Source: Canna indica (lineage: Eukaryota; Streptophyta; Magnoliopsida; Zingiberales; Cannaceae). Taken from it: 64,000 bases of DNA. Of the stretch, positions 38,812 to 50,159 are shown in pieces. The stretch covers positions 21,956,001-22,020,000 of the forward strand of contig CP136893.1 in the NCBI GenBank assembly GCA_034359265.1, given 5' to 3'. The notes beneath the pieces were generated by a model, which worked only from the letters and a program-made list of their open reading frames with translations, was not told the DNA's origin and made no database searches. Position 1 is the stretch's first letter. Each line of letters begins with the position of its first letter. Position numbers and translations under genes: made by a program.

Positions 38812-41638
38812 TGTCACGCCCCAACTCAGGGTCACATGATCGGCCAGGGTATACGTGCCAATACCCCGCAGCCTAAACCATGCACATGTCAACTCAACGA
38901 ATAAATATAGCGGAAAAGAAATAACAAGTTTTATTTCAATGAAAAACGAACCAAACAGAGTTTTTTTCAATAGCTAAAATGAAACGAAAAGTGCGGAAAT
39001 AACATTTTAAGTTCAACAATTCAAAAGTTTAGATAGAATAAAGTCTGAAATAAATGACATAAGTGATATAAATGACATAAATGCCCTCAGGGCTACAACT
39101 CCAAATCAAACTAATACAAGTGCATGACTACTACCAAAAGACTCGACTACGACCCTAACTAGGATTGCTATGAGATCATGCGGCTCCTCTGCCCTCTAGC
39201 GGCACCAAGTGCATCTGACCCACCTCACTGGTCAGGCTCTGCAAAATAGAAATCAAACGGCAATGAGTGAGTTCAATGAACTCAGTGAGCAGTTCTACCA
39301 ACCCTCACAAAAATAAACATCACAATAAGATGTATAAGGTAAACCTCCTAACTCAAGCAGGAAAAAGATCACAATGGAGTGACATGCTAACAGACCATCC
39401 AGCCACCACCTGCGCGAAGGCAGCCAACACCCGAGCGGTGAAGAATAATAGGCCTAAGCCTACCATGCCCTAAGGCATCAGCACATACTAGGATAATCGA
39501 AAAGACCCTCCGAGCTTATCCTAGTATAAAGAAACTTGGGAGCAATCGGGAAGGCCCTCCGAACTTGCACCACGAGACACGTAGGGACAATCAGGATTTT
39601 CCCATCCGAGCTTGCCCCCTCTTCAAGATATCATAGGAAATATCAGGTAGGCCCTCCGAACTTACTCCTCTGTGATATCTCAGGAATAATCGGGTAGGCC
39701 CTCCGAACTTATTCCTTAAAAACCACCTCGGGGATAATCGGGAAGGCCCTCCGAACTAATCTCACGAGGCCAAACCAGAACAATCGGGAAATGCCCTCCG
39801 AACTTGTTCTGCAAGTTGGGAATTAGTCATCCAACCTCCCGGGCCTAGCCCGCAATCCGGCTCCTCTATGAACCTCTCTGTCATTCATAAAGATATGACG
39901 CATAATGACCTAAGTCAAATCCTTCCTACGGTGTCTTGGGGGTGTCCTCATTAGGAAGCGTCTCAACACTCCAAACCCGAACCCTATCTCCTAGACCCGT
40001 AATGTCGTGAACCCGTGTGATTTTATTTTATGCATATTTTATAAGTTGGTTCATAACAGATTATGCCCACCCTTAACCCAATTTAAATTATGCAATTAAA
40101 ATTTAGATCACCAAGATTAGGGTTTTATTTTAGGGTTTTGTTTTAGCTTACTGTTCTGCCCAGAACTGATGTGTCTAACCTGAATCTAGTCTCCAAAGTG
40201 TGTCCTATATTTTCAAACTATATTTTCTGGTTGAAACGATATGTTACATGACTATATTCACAAAAATACACACACCACAGAAAATAATTTAAAATCAGCA
40301 CAGATTCATCATCTCAGCGTACAATTCCAGCAACATACAATTTTCAGCATACTATAAAATTAAATCCGAAAATTATCAGAAATTAACTCCTAAATTATCA
40401 ATAGGACAGAATACTAATCTCAAAATTTATTTCACAGAATTTATGCTTTTTAATCAAGATTAAAAACAATCTATCATGCTTTAATCAAGAAATAATATCA
40501 AGATTAAAAATCCTCCTTCTCAAGAATTCCCATGGCATAAATTACAAGATCTTGATCCTAATCATGATTTCTACCCAAAAATCACAGATTTAATCCTAAG
40601 CATGCAATCCACATATCAAGAACTCAGGTGAAAAGATCAAGATTTTCATGTCAAGGAAACAAGAAGGCTCATTCGGGCTTTTCATCGAACATCTTGAGGG
40701 TGACCCTTTTTCCCCCTTGGCCGAGCACCCCTGGGTTTACCTTAGGGCTGCCGAGCCCCACAAGGGAGAGATTAGGGTCTCCTCAAGTACAAACTCCAAG
40801 AAAACACGGCAAGAACTCGAAGAACAATTCAAGAACGAAACATAAACACCAAGCCGTCAAGAACGGCTTCAAGAATTCGAATAAAAACCCGAAGAGAGAG
40901 GGTAAACCACTCACATAGATTTGGAAAGATGATTAGAAGAGGACCCCGGACAACGACCCTCGAATCGGCTTCAAAAAACTCGACGGCTCAACCCAAAGAG
41001 GAGGAAGGACAAGCGGCGGCTCACCTCAAGCCGCCAGCTTGAGGAGAGAGGGAGAGGGGCTGGCTTCGGTTGGCTCCTCTCGGCTCGGCTCCAAAGGGGA
41101 GGAAGAGGAGAGGAGAGGAGAGGGAAGAAGGCTTTGGGCGGCGACGGCTCGGCTCTTGGTGGCGGCGGCTCCAAGGGAAGAGGGAAGAGGGCCAGCCGCT
41201 GGCTTGGCTGACGGCTGGCTGCTGGCTCTCTTCTCTCACAATTTTGGGTGGCTCCAAAAATAGGAGCCACAACCAAAGGGAAGGGGTTTTATACTCCCTC
41301 CTTAACCCTAACCCCTCTAACCTTTTATCCAACCCGCATCCACCTTAAATCGAATCCGAACCCGCTAACTTAAATTAACTTAATTAAAATTATTCTAATA
41401 TGAAAGCAATTAATTAAATACACCCACATGGACATAATTAACAATTATGTGCACACAACATCAAATCAAATAATTTTAACTACTCAAGTCAAAATTCATA
41501 AATTTCATATCTTACTTATCCGAGCTCGCAAGCTCGCACCGGACCATGAGTCAACTCGGCTCGACCACGACTAGTCCGCTAGGCTGACAAACACAACATA
41601 AGAGGAAAATAATAAAATTAAATATCTAGGATATTACA
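38812..41638 (-). mobile_element. Solo LTR of a large LTR retrotransposon
   Basis: Begins TGTCACGCCCC and ends GGATATTACA in window orientation (minus: TGTAATATCC...GGGGCGTGACA), with a perfect 5-bp duplication CAAAG at 38807-38811 and 41639-41643. At 2827 bp it has no internal LTR pair, PBS or coding domain, which fits a solo LTR left by recombination. The termini resemble Gypsy (Tekay/Retand-like) LTRs; that family call is inference. It is inserted in the internal region of element B. Confidence 0.82.
39490..39815. repeat. Minisatellite inside the solo LTR (AATCGGGAAGGCCCTCCGAAC)
   Basis: About seven degenerate copies of a roughly 48-bp unit; the core CCCTCCGA occurs near 39506, 39555, 39652, 39699, 39747 and 39794. 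Confidence 0.85.
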
Positions 41639-41643
41639 CAAAG

Positions 41644-43968
41644 ATTTTTGCAAAATTAAACTCATACCTTATTCTTAGAAATTTTGCCAAACTTGTCTTT
41701 TTTACTTTTCAATTTTCTTCATGATAGCATAGTCTTCCATTAACATTCTCAATTTGCAAGTAGACTTCATTAGTAGATTTAATGAAACTAAAACTACTAG
41801 CAAGCAATCGAAACCAAATAGCAAAGAGAAAAATCAAGTATCATTTTCAAAATCCACTTTGCTAAATAGTTTGAAATTTGTTTCAGAATATGTTATCATG
41901 AATCCGAAACGAATTTTAAGATATCACAAATGTAATATTAATGAAAAATTGATCTCCAACCCTTCCTATTGGTTGAAAGTTGAAAGACCACAATGAGCCT
42001 ACGATTTAGAACCGCAAGGTCGCTTAGGCCCCCTTGTAGGCCACATATGTCTCCGAAGAGACCGAAAACCAAAAAACCAAAAAACTTTTTTGAAACTTAT
42101 CAAGAGTGGATAAAACCAACTAGAATAAATCATATATCATGAACTCCAACTTTAATGAGATACACTAAACATGGGAGATGATACCAAGTTAACTATATGC
42201 CGATTCTTCATATCGAATGCATCCATAAGATGCGAGTTGCAACTTGGATTTGGTGAAACTTTAAGTCCTCATACAACTCCCATCAACCATCATCAACTCA
42301 CCCTTGTGTGGTTGCTCCCCCTACAAGAGAACAAGAAACTTTTGGTACCCAAATGCCTTTGGGTACTAGGAGGTTAGTAGGCTTAGGTACCCAAAGTGTA
42401 TTCACAACACTTAGGTTCATTTTAAAAGCACAATCATAGATGGCATGCCCATAAACACCACAACAAAAATAATATCCATTAATTTTTTTCTTTTCATTAT
42501 GGACATGAGATTTAATGTTAGAATGTTTGACATGAGAAGGATGATGGACATGAGCAGGGACGAAGCCAGAAAATTATCTCAGGAGGGATAAAATATAAAA
42601 TTGCATATCACAGAGGCAATTATATGGTAAAAAAATATTTTTAGGAGGGGTAAATATAACTAAATATTAATACATATAATATATATTACTATATATGTCT
42701 AAGGGGGAGACCAATGTTAGGGGGGCAATCCCCCTCCCCCCTAACAGTACATTGGCTCCGCCTCGGTCTGGACATGAGCATTCTTAAGTAATACATTTTT
42801 CTTCCTAGAATTTCTAAAGGATGAAATATTGGATAAATTATGTATTTTCTTATTCAAGAAAACAACCTCAGTTTTCAAATCATTAATGGACTTATGCAAT
42901 GCATGAGATTGAGATCTCAACAAACAATTTTCATTTTTCAAACTCTCATTTTTCATTTTGAAATCATTTGAAGAATCATTACCCTTAAGTTTTAAACTAT
43001 TTTTCAAGCTCTCATTTTCATTTCTAATTTTGGAAGTATTATTTAATAATTCATCATTTTCAATCTCCAACTTTTCATTTCTATGTTTTAAGTTCTTAAT
43101 TTCAAGCTTCTAATCATCATGACATGTATCTAGCATACTAGTGTTCAATTTTTCATTTTCAACTTCCAAGGCATGCAAGTGACTAGTAAGTTTAGAATTC
43201 TCCTTTTTAATTTTCTTAATTTCCTTGTTCTTTTTCATGAGCAATACATATATTTTTCTACATTCATCAACTAGCTCATCATAAGACATGTTAAATGAGC
43301 TTGAATTGCTATAATCACTATATATTATGACAAGAAGCGGAAGACTTTACCTCATCGTTAAGACCCATGAGGCACAATTTTGAGGTGGCTTTATTGTCAT
43401 CACATGAGGAGGCTCCACTTGATTCCAACGTGAAATAGGAGACCTTCTTCTCCTTCTTGGATTTCTTTCTCAACAAGGGATAATTTTTCTTAATATGTCT
43501 CTTCTCTTGGCAAAGGAAGCACTTGACTTTTCTTTTCCTACTTTTAAGCGTGTTTCTTTAACCGAAAATGCTATGGGCATCACAAGAGACGTTAGTAATG
43601 GATGGATGACCATTGTCATCACAACCTTCAACATAAGTAGTAATCTCTTCGATTTTTGCAAAATCATATAACATGTTTAATATTTTCCAGATATCAAATG
43701 TGGAAGAACAATGCATAACCTTTCCAAGTATATCATTTGAAAATGTGCAATATAGAAGATGCGTTGTTTTACCATTTAATTCAAACAATTTAACTTGTTC
43801 TTGGGTCCATGCATTCATGTTTTCCTTAGATTCAATATATTCTGTCTTTACCATGTCAAACACACCTAAATCTTGAGTTTTTAGGAAAGTATACATTCTA
43901 TTCTTCCAAAGACCAAAATTAGACTCATCGAACCTAGGTGATATAGACGCTACAATCTCTAGAGCCAT
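41644..43968 (-). pseudogene. Copia-type gag of element B, broken
   Basis: Minus strand. It starts MALEIVASISPRFDESNFG at 43968 and keeps the UBN2-like region (VMHCSSTFDIWKILNMLYD) to about 43558. It then continues in changing frames with knuckle and coiled-coil parts (43667-43470, 43070-42771), is interrupted by the MITE at 42555-42770, and resumes with a second knuckle (YFCCGVYGHAIYDC, near 42440). Sequence below about 42300 is non-coding. It is paralogous to the gag of element C. Confidence 0.78.
42555..42770. mobile_element. Small hAT-type MITE, copy 2, in element B gag
   Basis: Starts CAGGGACGAAGCCAG and ends ...GGCTCCGCCTCGGTCTG, with a perfect 8-bp duplication GACATGAG (42547-42554, 42771-42778). 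The interior matches the copy at 27186-27374. Confidence 0.9.
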
Positions 43969-44023
43969 TTTTCGAATCGAGGCAAGATGTAGGGGAGATG
44001 GTGAAATCTCAAGCTACGAACCT

Positions 44024-44035
44024 ACTCTGATACCA
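44024..44035 (-). promoter_or_regulatory. Primer-binding site of element B
   Basis: Minus strand TGGTATCAGAGT, just inside the 5' LTR, matches initiator Met-tRNA. Confidence 0.85.
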
Positions 44036-44037
44036 AA

Positions 44038-45634
44038 TGTTGGTGAAATGGCCAAACTAGAGGGGTGGTGAATAGTGTATTAACTAATCTTATCGCCTAA
44101 TTTTGGTTTTAATCCATTCTTAGATTACTTAGGCTAAGCACGATAATGATAGCAAGCAGAAACAATAAATATGAAGCAATTAACACAAAACAATATATCA
44201 ATACTGATATAATTATTTATAATGGTTCGGCCCCAATGCCTACTCCACTACCTAAGCACCTCGCTTAGGATTTCCAAACTAAGTTTACTAGATTATATCA
44301 TTTCCCTTACAAAGAGGACTTTACAATCGAAAAGTCTCCGCTCTCAAACCGAAGGCACTTCCACACCCGAAAGTATCTCGCCTTCCTACCGAGAGCACTC
44401 TCCCACCTCAACCTAAGGGACAACTCAACTAATCCTAGTAAACTAAGTTTACAATGGTGGATTTAAGCCTTAACACCAAGGTAACCACTAACTCAATCAA
44501 ACCTAGCAACCTAGGTTTACACACTTCAAAATACAATGAAATAAATAATAAAATACACAAGTAATTGAGCAAAAAAATAATACAACTTATACTTAGCTCC
44601 AAACACGAGTCCTAGTTCCTCTTGATGCCTCAATGATGAATCGATCAAGGCTTGGAAGGCAAAATCAAGTTTTTATCATGAGAACTAGGGTTTGCAAAGA
44701 AATGGCTCAAGAAATTTTTAGAGATGATCAAAGATGGCTCAATGGAAGCTTGGATGAAAGGTGGAAGGATTTCATGGCCTTATATTTATAGGCCATGAAG
44801 AGAAGAGAAATACCTCTTTTCTCGACGGGCGAATTTTTGCCCGTTATCGATCGCCGATCGCTTGTCCGGTCGATCGTCGATCGAGCGACCGAGCGACCAA
44901 AAGTAATTTGCCGCTTTTGGGCAACGTTCGGTCAACTCATCGGTCGACCGAAATGTCTTCTCCTTCGGTCGGTCGACCGAACCTGGGCAGGGCAGATTTC
45001 TTTGCTTGTTTGCTTGTTTTCTGGTATTGTCTTCGTTAAGTCTACTTATATAATATTTCTTAATAACTTTAAAACATACATGTTATATAAGGATTACCCT
45101 CATTTGTATTCAATAAAAATATCTAAAAAATCAAAATCTAATTTTTGTGGTCTAGTACAAATTTTCGGAAAATGGAAATTTTCTAATCTCCCGGGTCAAA
45201 TATGGGTATGCTAAAGGCTTCAAAAATTTCTTTAAAATACCTCGTTATCTAGTTTTTATCCAATGAATAATTACCGTCATTTGTTGTGTCAATAAAATAT
45301 CTAGGTCATATAGCTCTCCAAGGAGTTCCTTAGGCTTAGTGAATTTCAGGACGGTTTTTGAGTTATCATGTTTTGGGGTTCGGGTTTGATTTTTGGATTC
45401 TTTGCATCATAAAGAGGATTACATCACATTCTAGATACCCTAAACCTAAACTCTAACTTCTCGAAGAATCCCGAGCGTCGACGAGCGTCCTTGCCGATTT
45501 CGCTGATTTCTCCGATCGGGGAAGTCGAGCGCTAATCGACTTGGAACCTGAAAGATTTCTCAATGAAACATTAGTTCCATATTTGTTATCATCAAAACTG
45601 AGATTAAGACCAAGGTTGAAATCTTAAGCCAACA
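44038..45634 (-). repeat. 5' LTR of element B
   Basis: 1597 bp, TGTTGG...CCAACA in window orientation, with a GTCGACC/CGATCG-rich array near 44850-44985 and a TATAAATATAAGG box on the minus strand near 44780-44792. Confidence 0.88.
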
Positions 45635-45639
45635 GATAT

Positions 45640-47574
45640 ATCTTATCCAGTCCACACCTGCCGAGGTACATCTCCATCAAGTGCAATTGGCGGAGTAAGA
45701 TTAATAAGATCAATTGTTGTCCTCATTGCCTCACCCCAAAAAGACTTAGGCAATTTCGCCTAAAGAAAACATACAACGAACCCTCTCAACAATTATGTGG
45801 TTCATCCTCTCTACAAACTCATTCTGTTGTGGTGTCTTGAGTACCGTCTTCCTAAGCAATAGTCCTCGAAAGGACCTCTATACTCACCACCATTATCAAC
45901 TCTGACACTTTTCAGTTTCATGTCAGTTTCTCTTTCCATTGCCACCTAGAAGTTCTTGAAAATCTCAACCACATGATCTTTGGTTCTCATAGGATAAGCC
46001 CAAACCTTCCTAGAGTGGTCATCTATAAAAGTCACAAAATAGATAGCACCACCAAGAGATCAATCCAATATGAAACAAACATAAGTATGCACAAGATCTA
46101 AAATATGATCGCATCTAGAGGGACAACTTCTAACAAAAGAAACTCTCATATGTTTACCAGCTAAACAGTGATCACAAGTACTCAAGTGCATGTCTTTGAC
46201 AGGCAAAGACTACTTTCTAGCAAGAATATGATACATTTCTCGTTGATATGCCCAAGTCTCTTATGCCAAAGCTCAATAGGATGATCCTCAACAACATTAA
46301 CCCGATCGCAGTTGTGCGAGGAGAGCATGTCAATCTTCTGCCCCGGTGCCACAATTAATAAACCTCTGGAGAGCTTCCACCTCCCACTGCTAAATTCATT
46401 ATTGTAGCTTTCATCGTCAAGTTGACCTGTAGAGATTACGTTAAGGCAAATTTCTGGAACATGCCTAACCTTCTTCATAAACAATTTTGCAGTCAGGCTC
46501 GACCTCTAGGCAGACATCACTAATACCAACAATCTTGCATGACTGTCCATTCCTCATTCTCGCATAATCATAGTCACAAGTAGTGTGAGATGAGAAGAAA
46601 TCCTGATGAAGCGTGGCATGAAATGAGGCACCTGTATCTGCTACCCAAGTAGAGTCATGACACGTGAGATTCACATACGTAAGTCTCTCCACCAAATGCC
46701 ACTGTTGTTGTGCATTAATCCTTCTTACTCTCACTGTTCTCATTTTGATCCCTCTTCAGAGCTATGCACTCTTTTTTGTAGTGATAGCAAGTAACTCCTT
46801 TCCTCACCTTCGACTTTGATCTACCCCTGATTTGCCGCTTGATTTACCATGCTTGAAAGAGGATTTGCTGCTTGTACTTCTCCCCCATTGTTCAGTGACC
46901 AGAGCTTCATACTGAGTGAAAATCTCATAGCCTTTCCTCCTAGTCTCCTCATTTAATAAGCTCTCTCCTTCACTATAGCCATCAATAGCTTCCCATTAGG
47001 TGCGGAGTTACTCAATGCTACACAAGTGTATCTCAATTATCCGGTAGAGTTTCCAAAAGTAGGCAAGTTTGCAACTCATTAGGTAATACTATCTCTAGGT
47101 TCATCAACTGATTAACAATGTCCTGGAAATCATTCATGTGCTCGGCCATATTATCTCCATCCTTATAACGAAAATAAATAAGCCTCTTCACGAGAAAAGT
47201 CTTATTCTGCGATGTCTTCCAAGTTTAGAGATTTGCTAGCTTATCCCAAAAGCTTTCACATTTGTCTCCTCAATAACATGATAAACACTATTGTTTATCC
47301 ACTGCCTAATCAAATCAATAGTCTTCTGACTCATGCGTTCTCAAGCCTTATCATCCTTATCTTTTGGTTTAGCCGAGTCCCCTTCAATGGGATCATACAA
47401 GTCCCTGCAAAATAGAAGATCCAATACGAGACTTCCAAGTAGAGTAGTTGGTTGCATTCAACTTAAACATAGACCGGTAGACTCCTCCATCTCGAAAATG
47501 CCAAAAATTTCAAACTTCTCTGGGAAAGGGTGCTTAAACAATCAATAACAGAGTGATTATCTTCCTTCACTACT
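45640..47574 (-). pseudogene. Copia element A (Tnt1-like): gag, protease, integrase
   Basis: Minus-strand order: UBN2 gag remnant (FRYKDGDNMAEHMNDFQDIV, near 47170-47090); aspartic protease (WVADTGASFHATLHQDFFSS, near 46650-46590); GAG-pre-integrase (NVISTGQLDD; ELWHKRLGHINEKC, near 46440-46230); and an integrase core down to the element B junction at 45640. In-frame stops are frequent. The protease and pre-integrase wording is that of Tnt1-94-type Copia polyproteins. The pol region continues at 28218-27558. Confidence 0.82.
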
Positions 47575-48157
47575 AGTGCAATCAAGATAGTAATCAAACA
47601 AATAAATTAACAATCAAGAAAGAGACACCAAGACTTTTTACGTGGAAAACATCCATGTGGGGAAAAATCATGGGATCGAGTCTAGAGTAACTTTCCACTA
47701 TCAATGAAGATTACATATTGTTTTTCATTAAAGAAAAACCCTTGAATCAACCAACTCAAGAGACAACGATCTCTTGGATCACAAAATCGAAATTCATCAC
47801 TCGGGAAGGACGCAGATTACAAACTCGGCTAAAACAGGAACTATATAGCTCAAAACGAAAATCTGACAATTTAGAATTTAGTCCTACAAGTGTTGAAGCC
47901 GTTGTCAAAATTTCATCTCGGTCGAAGTTGATTTGACCTCGCGATCGATGCTCGATCTTGCTCTTGTCACACAAAAATTCTACTCCCTTTCTTTGCTATT
48001 TGTAGTTGGTTGTTGCTGTCATTTTTTTTTACCTGATCTATTCCTTTTCGGCTGAAACAATCCTCACAAAGGTGTGTCTTGGGCCTATTAAACCCCGATA
48101 AAAGCCCAACAAAATTGAGCCCAATTCTTCCTCCAAATTTGGAGGGATAACCCAACA
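47575..48157 (-). repeat. 5' LTR of Copia element A
   Basis: On the minus strand the sequence begins TGTTGGGTTATCCCTCC at 48157 and passes through CCCACATGGATGTTTTCCACG, wording close to the 3' side of Tnt1-type LTRs. The inner end near 47575 is approximate; no good primer-binding site remains. Confidence 0.6.
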
Positions 48158-48404
48158 CCATAGAAGTTGCACTCTGGGCCACCGGCCACGTATATGTTAA
48201 GTGTCTTGTTAAATGTCTCTATTTTTGAGATTAACTCTAATAAGATCTGAAATTATTGATATTTAGAGGTGAACCAATGAATCCATCCGATCAGTTCCAT
48301 CCAAACCGAAAACACAATTGTCGAAATTTCAAAGAAACCCTACGCACGTATATAGAAAACGACACATGCATGCATCCATGCATGTACTTGAGTACACTAC
48401 AACA

Positions 48405-48410
48405 TTTATT
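48405..48410 (-). terminator. AATAAA polyadenylation signal of the ANR gene
   Basis: AATAAA on the minus strand, 90 bases past the stop codon; a plausible plant near-upstream element. Confidence 0.45.
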
Positions 48411-48499
48411 TCAGAACCCTAGATTTATTCCCTCGATCGTGATACACATATCAGGAATATCATTAACTACTTATTCTTCTCCCTCAGCATGCATCACCT

Positions 48500-50096
48500 C
48501 TACTTCTTCGATGGATTCAGCAGCCCAATAGCCTCAGCAAACCGAACAGTGTCGTCGTAAATACCTTCCAGCTGCTTGTACTTGAACTCAAAACCTGCTT
48601 TGATGAGCTTCTCCGAAGACAGGATCAACTTGGGCTTCTCAGGCAAGTCAGAGAAGCTTTAAATATTGTATGGTAGTGACTAATTATAATTACTGTATAC
48701 ATATATGTATTAATCATATAACAAATTAATAATATTTCTGCTTACTCTGTAGGGACATGATACTTTGGGTATCGCTGTGACAGGAACCTCGCAAGCTCCG
48801 GCACACTTGTATTGACGGAGCAGCAGACGTACCTGCCACAAGCTGATTCGGTCTCTGCAACAAATATGTGAGCCCTGCATATGTCCTCAACATGCGCCAA
48901 GGAGATAGAACCCGACAGTGACTGCATCACTTTTAATCCATTTATAAGATCTCCATTTCCTGTTATCATAAGACAGTACAACAAATCATCGATTTTTCGA
49001 CCCCAAAGCCTGCACAGGCGCTATCGACGCCCTGCTCAGGCGTCGATACGTCGGATATCCCTGCTGATAGTAATGCGTTTTCTTGGTAGCAAATTACGCT
49101 TGTGAAGATCAATGTCACAAATTAAAGAGTGTTTTTTTAGTTGCTAATTAATTTACCTGATAGCAAGGACAGGCTAATCATTAAGCTGAGATTAGCATCT
49201 GGACTCAACGCAGGGCCAATTGTAAGCGCCGGGGTCATGCTCACAAGGCTCATCTTATTCTCTTCTGCATACTTAAATGCTTCCTTCTCCAAGAGCACCT
49301 TGGAGACTGCATATCCCTGCAGGTTTATTATAATTAATTAAGTAATTATATATTTCACATTAATTAATATAGTTGTTGTTAGATTACTTAATTATTATAT
49401 ATATATATATAATAAATGAATTACCCAAGTGGGGGGTTTCTCGGTGGTGAGAAAAGTGAGATCCGACCATGCTTCCTCGTCTATCACCAGCCCACTTCCT
49501 TCAAGCTTGTTGATGGAGATGGCCGCGGCCGATGACGTCAGGATGACGCGCTTGACTGTGTTCGCCTTGGTGCATGATCTCAACACGTTCAGAGTCCCTT
49601 CCACTGCCGGTTTGATCAGCTCACTCTGTCACCAGTTATTAAATCAGAATTATACATGTGGAATTTAGTAATGATTATTACGTACTCTTTCGATACACAT
49701 AATTATGAGGACCTCAGGATCTTTAGCCACCAGGTTCACCGGCGCTGCGACGAGGAAGACGCACTTGCAGCCGCTCACCGCCTCATCGAAGCTGCCATCC
49801 TCCGCCAGGTCCGCCCGGAAAATGTTAAGCGTGCCGAGGCTTTGCAGCTGCTTCAGGTGGCGAGTCTTCGAAGTATTTCCTGCACCACAAAGAAATCAAA
49901 CAATTGATTAAGCTAAATGAAATCAAAATATTTAAATTAATTATCTCCTCATCTTTTTCCCTCGGAAATGCAGACCTGGATCTCTGACGGTGGTGTTGAC
50001 GGCGTAGCCATTCTCGAGCAACTGCTTGACGAGCGTCGACGCAATGTATCCATTGCCTCCGGTCACACACACAGTCTTCTTCTCCACTGAATGCAT
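48500..50096 (-). CDS. ANR: Anthocyanidin reductase (ANR/BANYULS type), 6 exons, intact
   Basis: The enzyme uses NADPH to reduce anthocyanidins such as cyanidin and delphinidin to 2,3-cis-flavan-3-ols, the starter and extender units of proanthocyanidins, in the cytosol. Exons in order of translation: 50096-49976, 49879-49713, 49625-49425, 49316-49157, 48959-48746, 48656-48500, giving 339 codons plus TAG; known ANRs are about 340 residues. Visible: Rossmann nucleotide-binding motif TGGNGYIAS near residue 12; [27 protein letters not shown] with the catalytic YxxxK pair; [43 protein letters not shown]. These match grape and Arabidopsis ANR more closely than dihydroflavonol reductases. The start gives the expected short N-terminus before the nucleotide-binding loop. 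A TATA stretch lies about 45 bases upstream. Its head-to-head neighbour is another reductase 7.5 kb away. No lesion is seen; a close ANR paralogue with another flavonoid substrate cannot be excluded. Confidence 0.92.
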
Positions 50097-50137
50097 TTTG
50101 ATATATAGGTTCACAATTATGTGCCCATTAGTGCATC

Positions 50138-50150
50138 TATATATATATAA
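50138..50150 (-). promoter_or_regulatory. TATA box candidate of the ANR gene
   Basis: TATATATATAGATGC on the minus strand, about 45-55 bases before the ATG. Its position is right if the leader is short. Confidence 0.45.
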
Positions 50151-50159
50151 TATGCGGAG

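Larger units (their letters stand above)
28224..45634 (-). mobile_element. Gag-only Copia-type LTR retrotransposon B with nested insertions
   Basis: Minus-strand element bounded by two LTRs (5' LTR 45634-44038, 3' LTR 29834-28224; both TGTTGG...CAACA) and by a target duplication gatac/gatat (28219-28223, 45635-45639) with one difference. A primer-binding site matching initiator Met-tRNA (TGGTATCAGAG) follows the 5' LTR, and a purine tract (AAAAAGGGGGAGAT) precedes the 3' LTR. After removing element C, the solo LTR and the MITE, the internal part is about 4 kb. It holds gag but no protease, integrase or RT. It sits inside element A's pol. Confidence 0.88.

Noticed and set aside
40971..41348. 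Four overlapping GC-rich reading frames on both strands
   Set aside because: Low-complexity sequence inside the solo LTR; no domain, and all frames are equally open because of composition.
38812..41638. A complete small retrotransposon rather than a solo LTR
   Set aside because: No second internal LTR, primer-binding site or purine tract was found inside; the ends and CAAAG duplication fit a single LTR.
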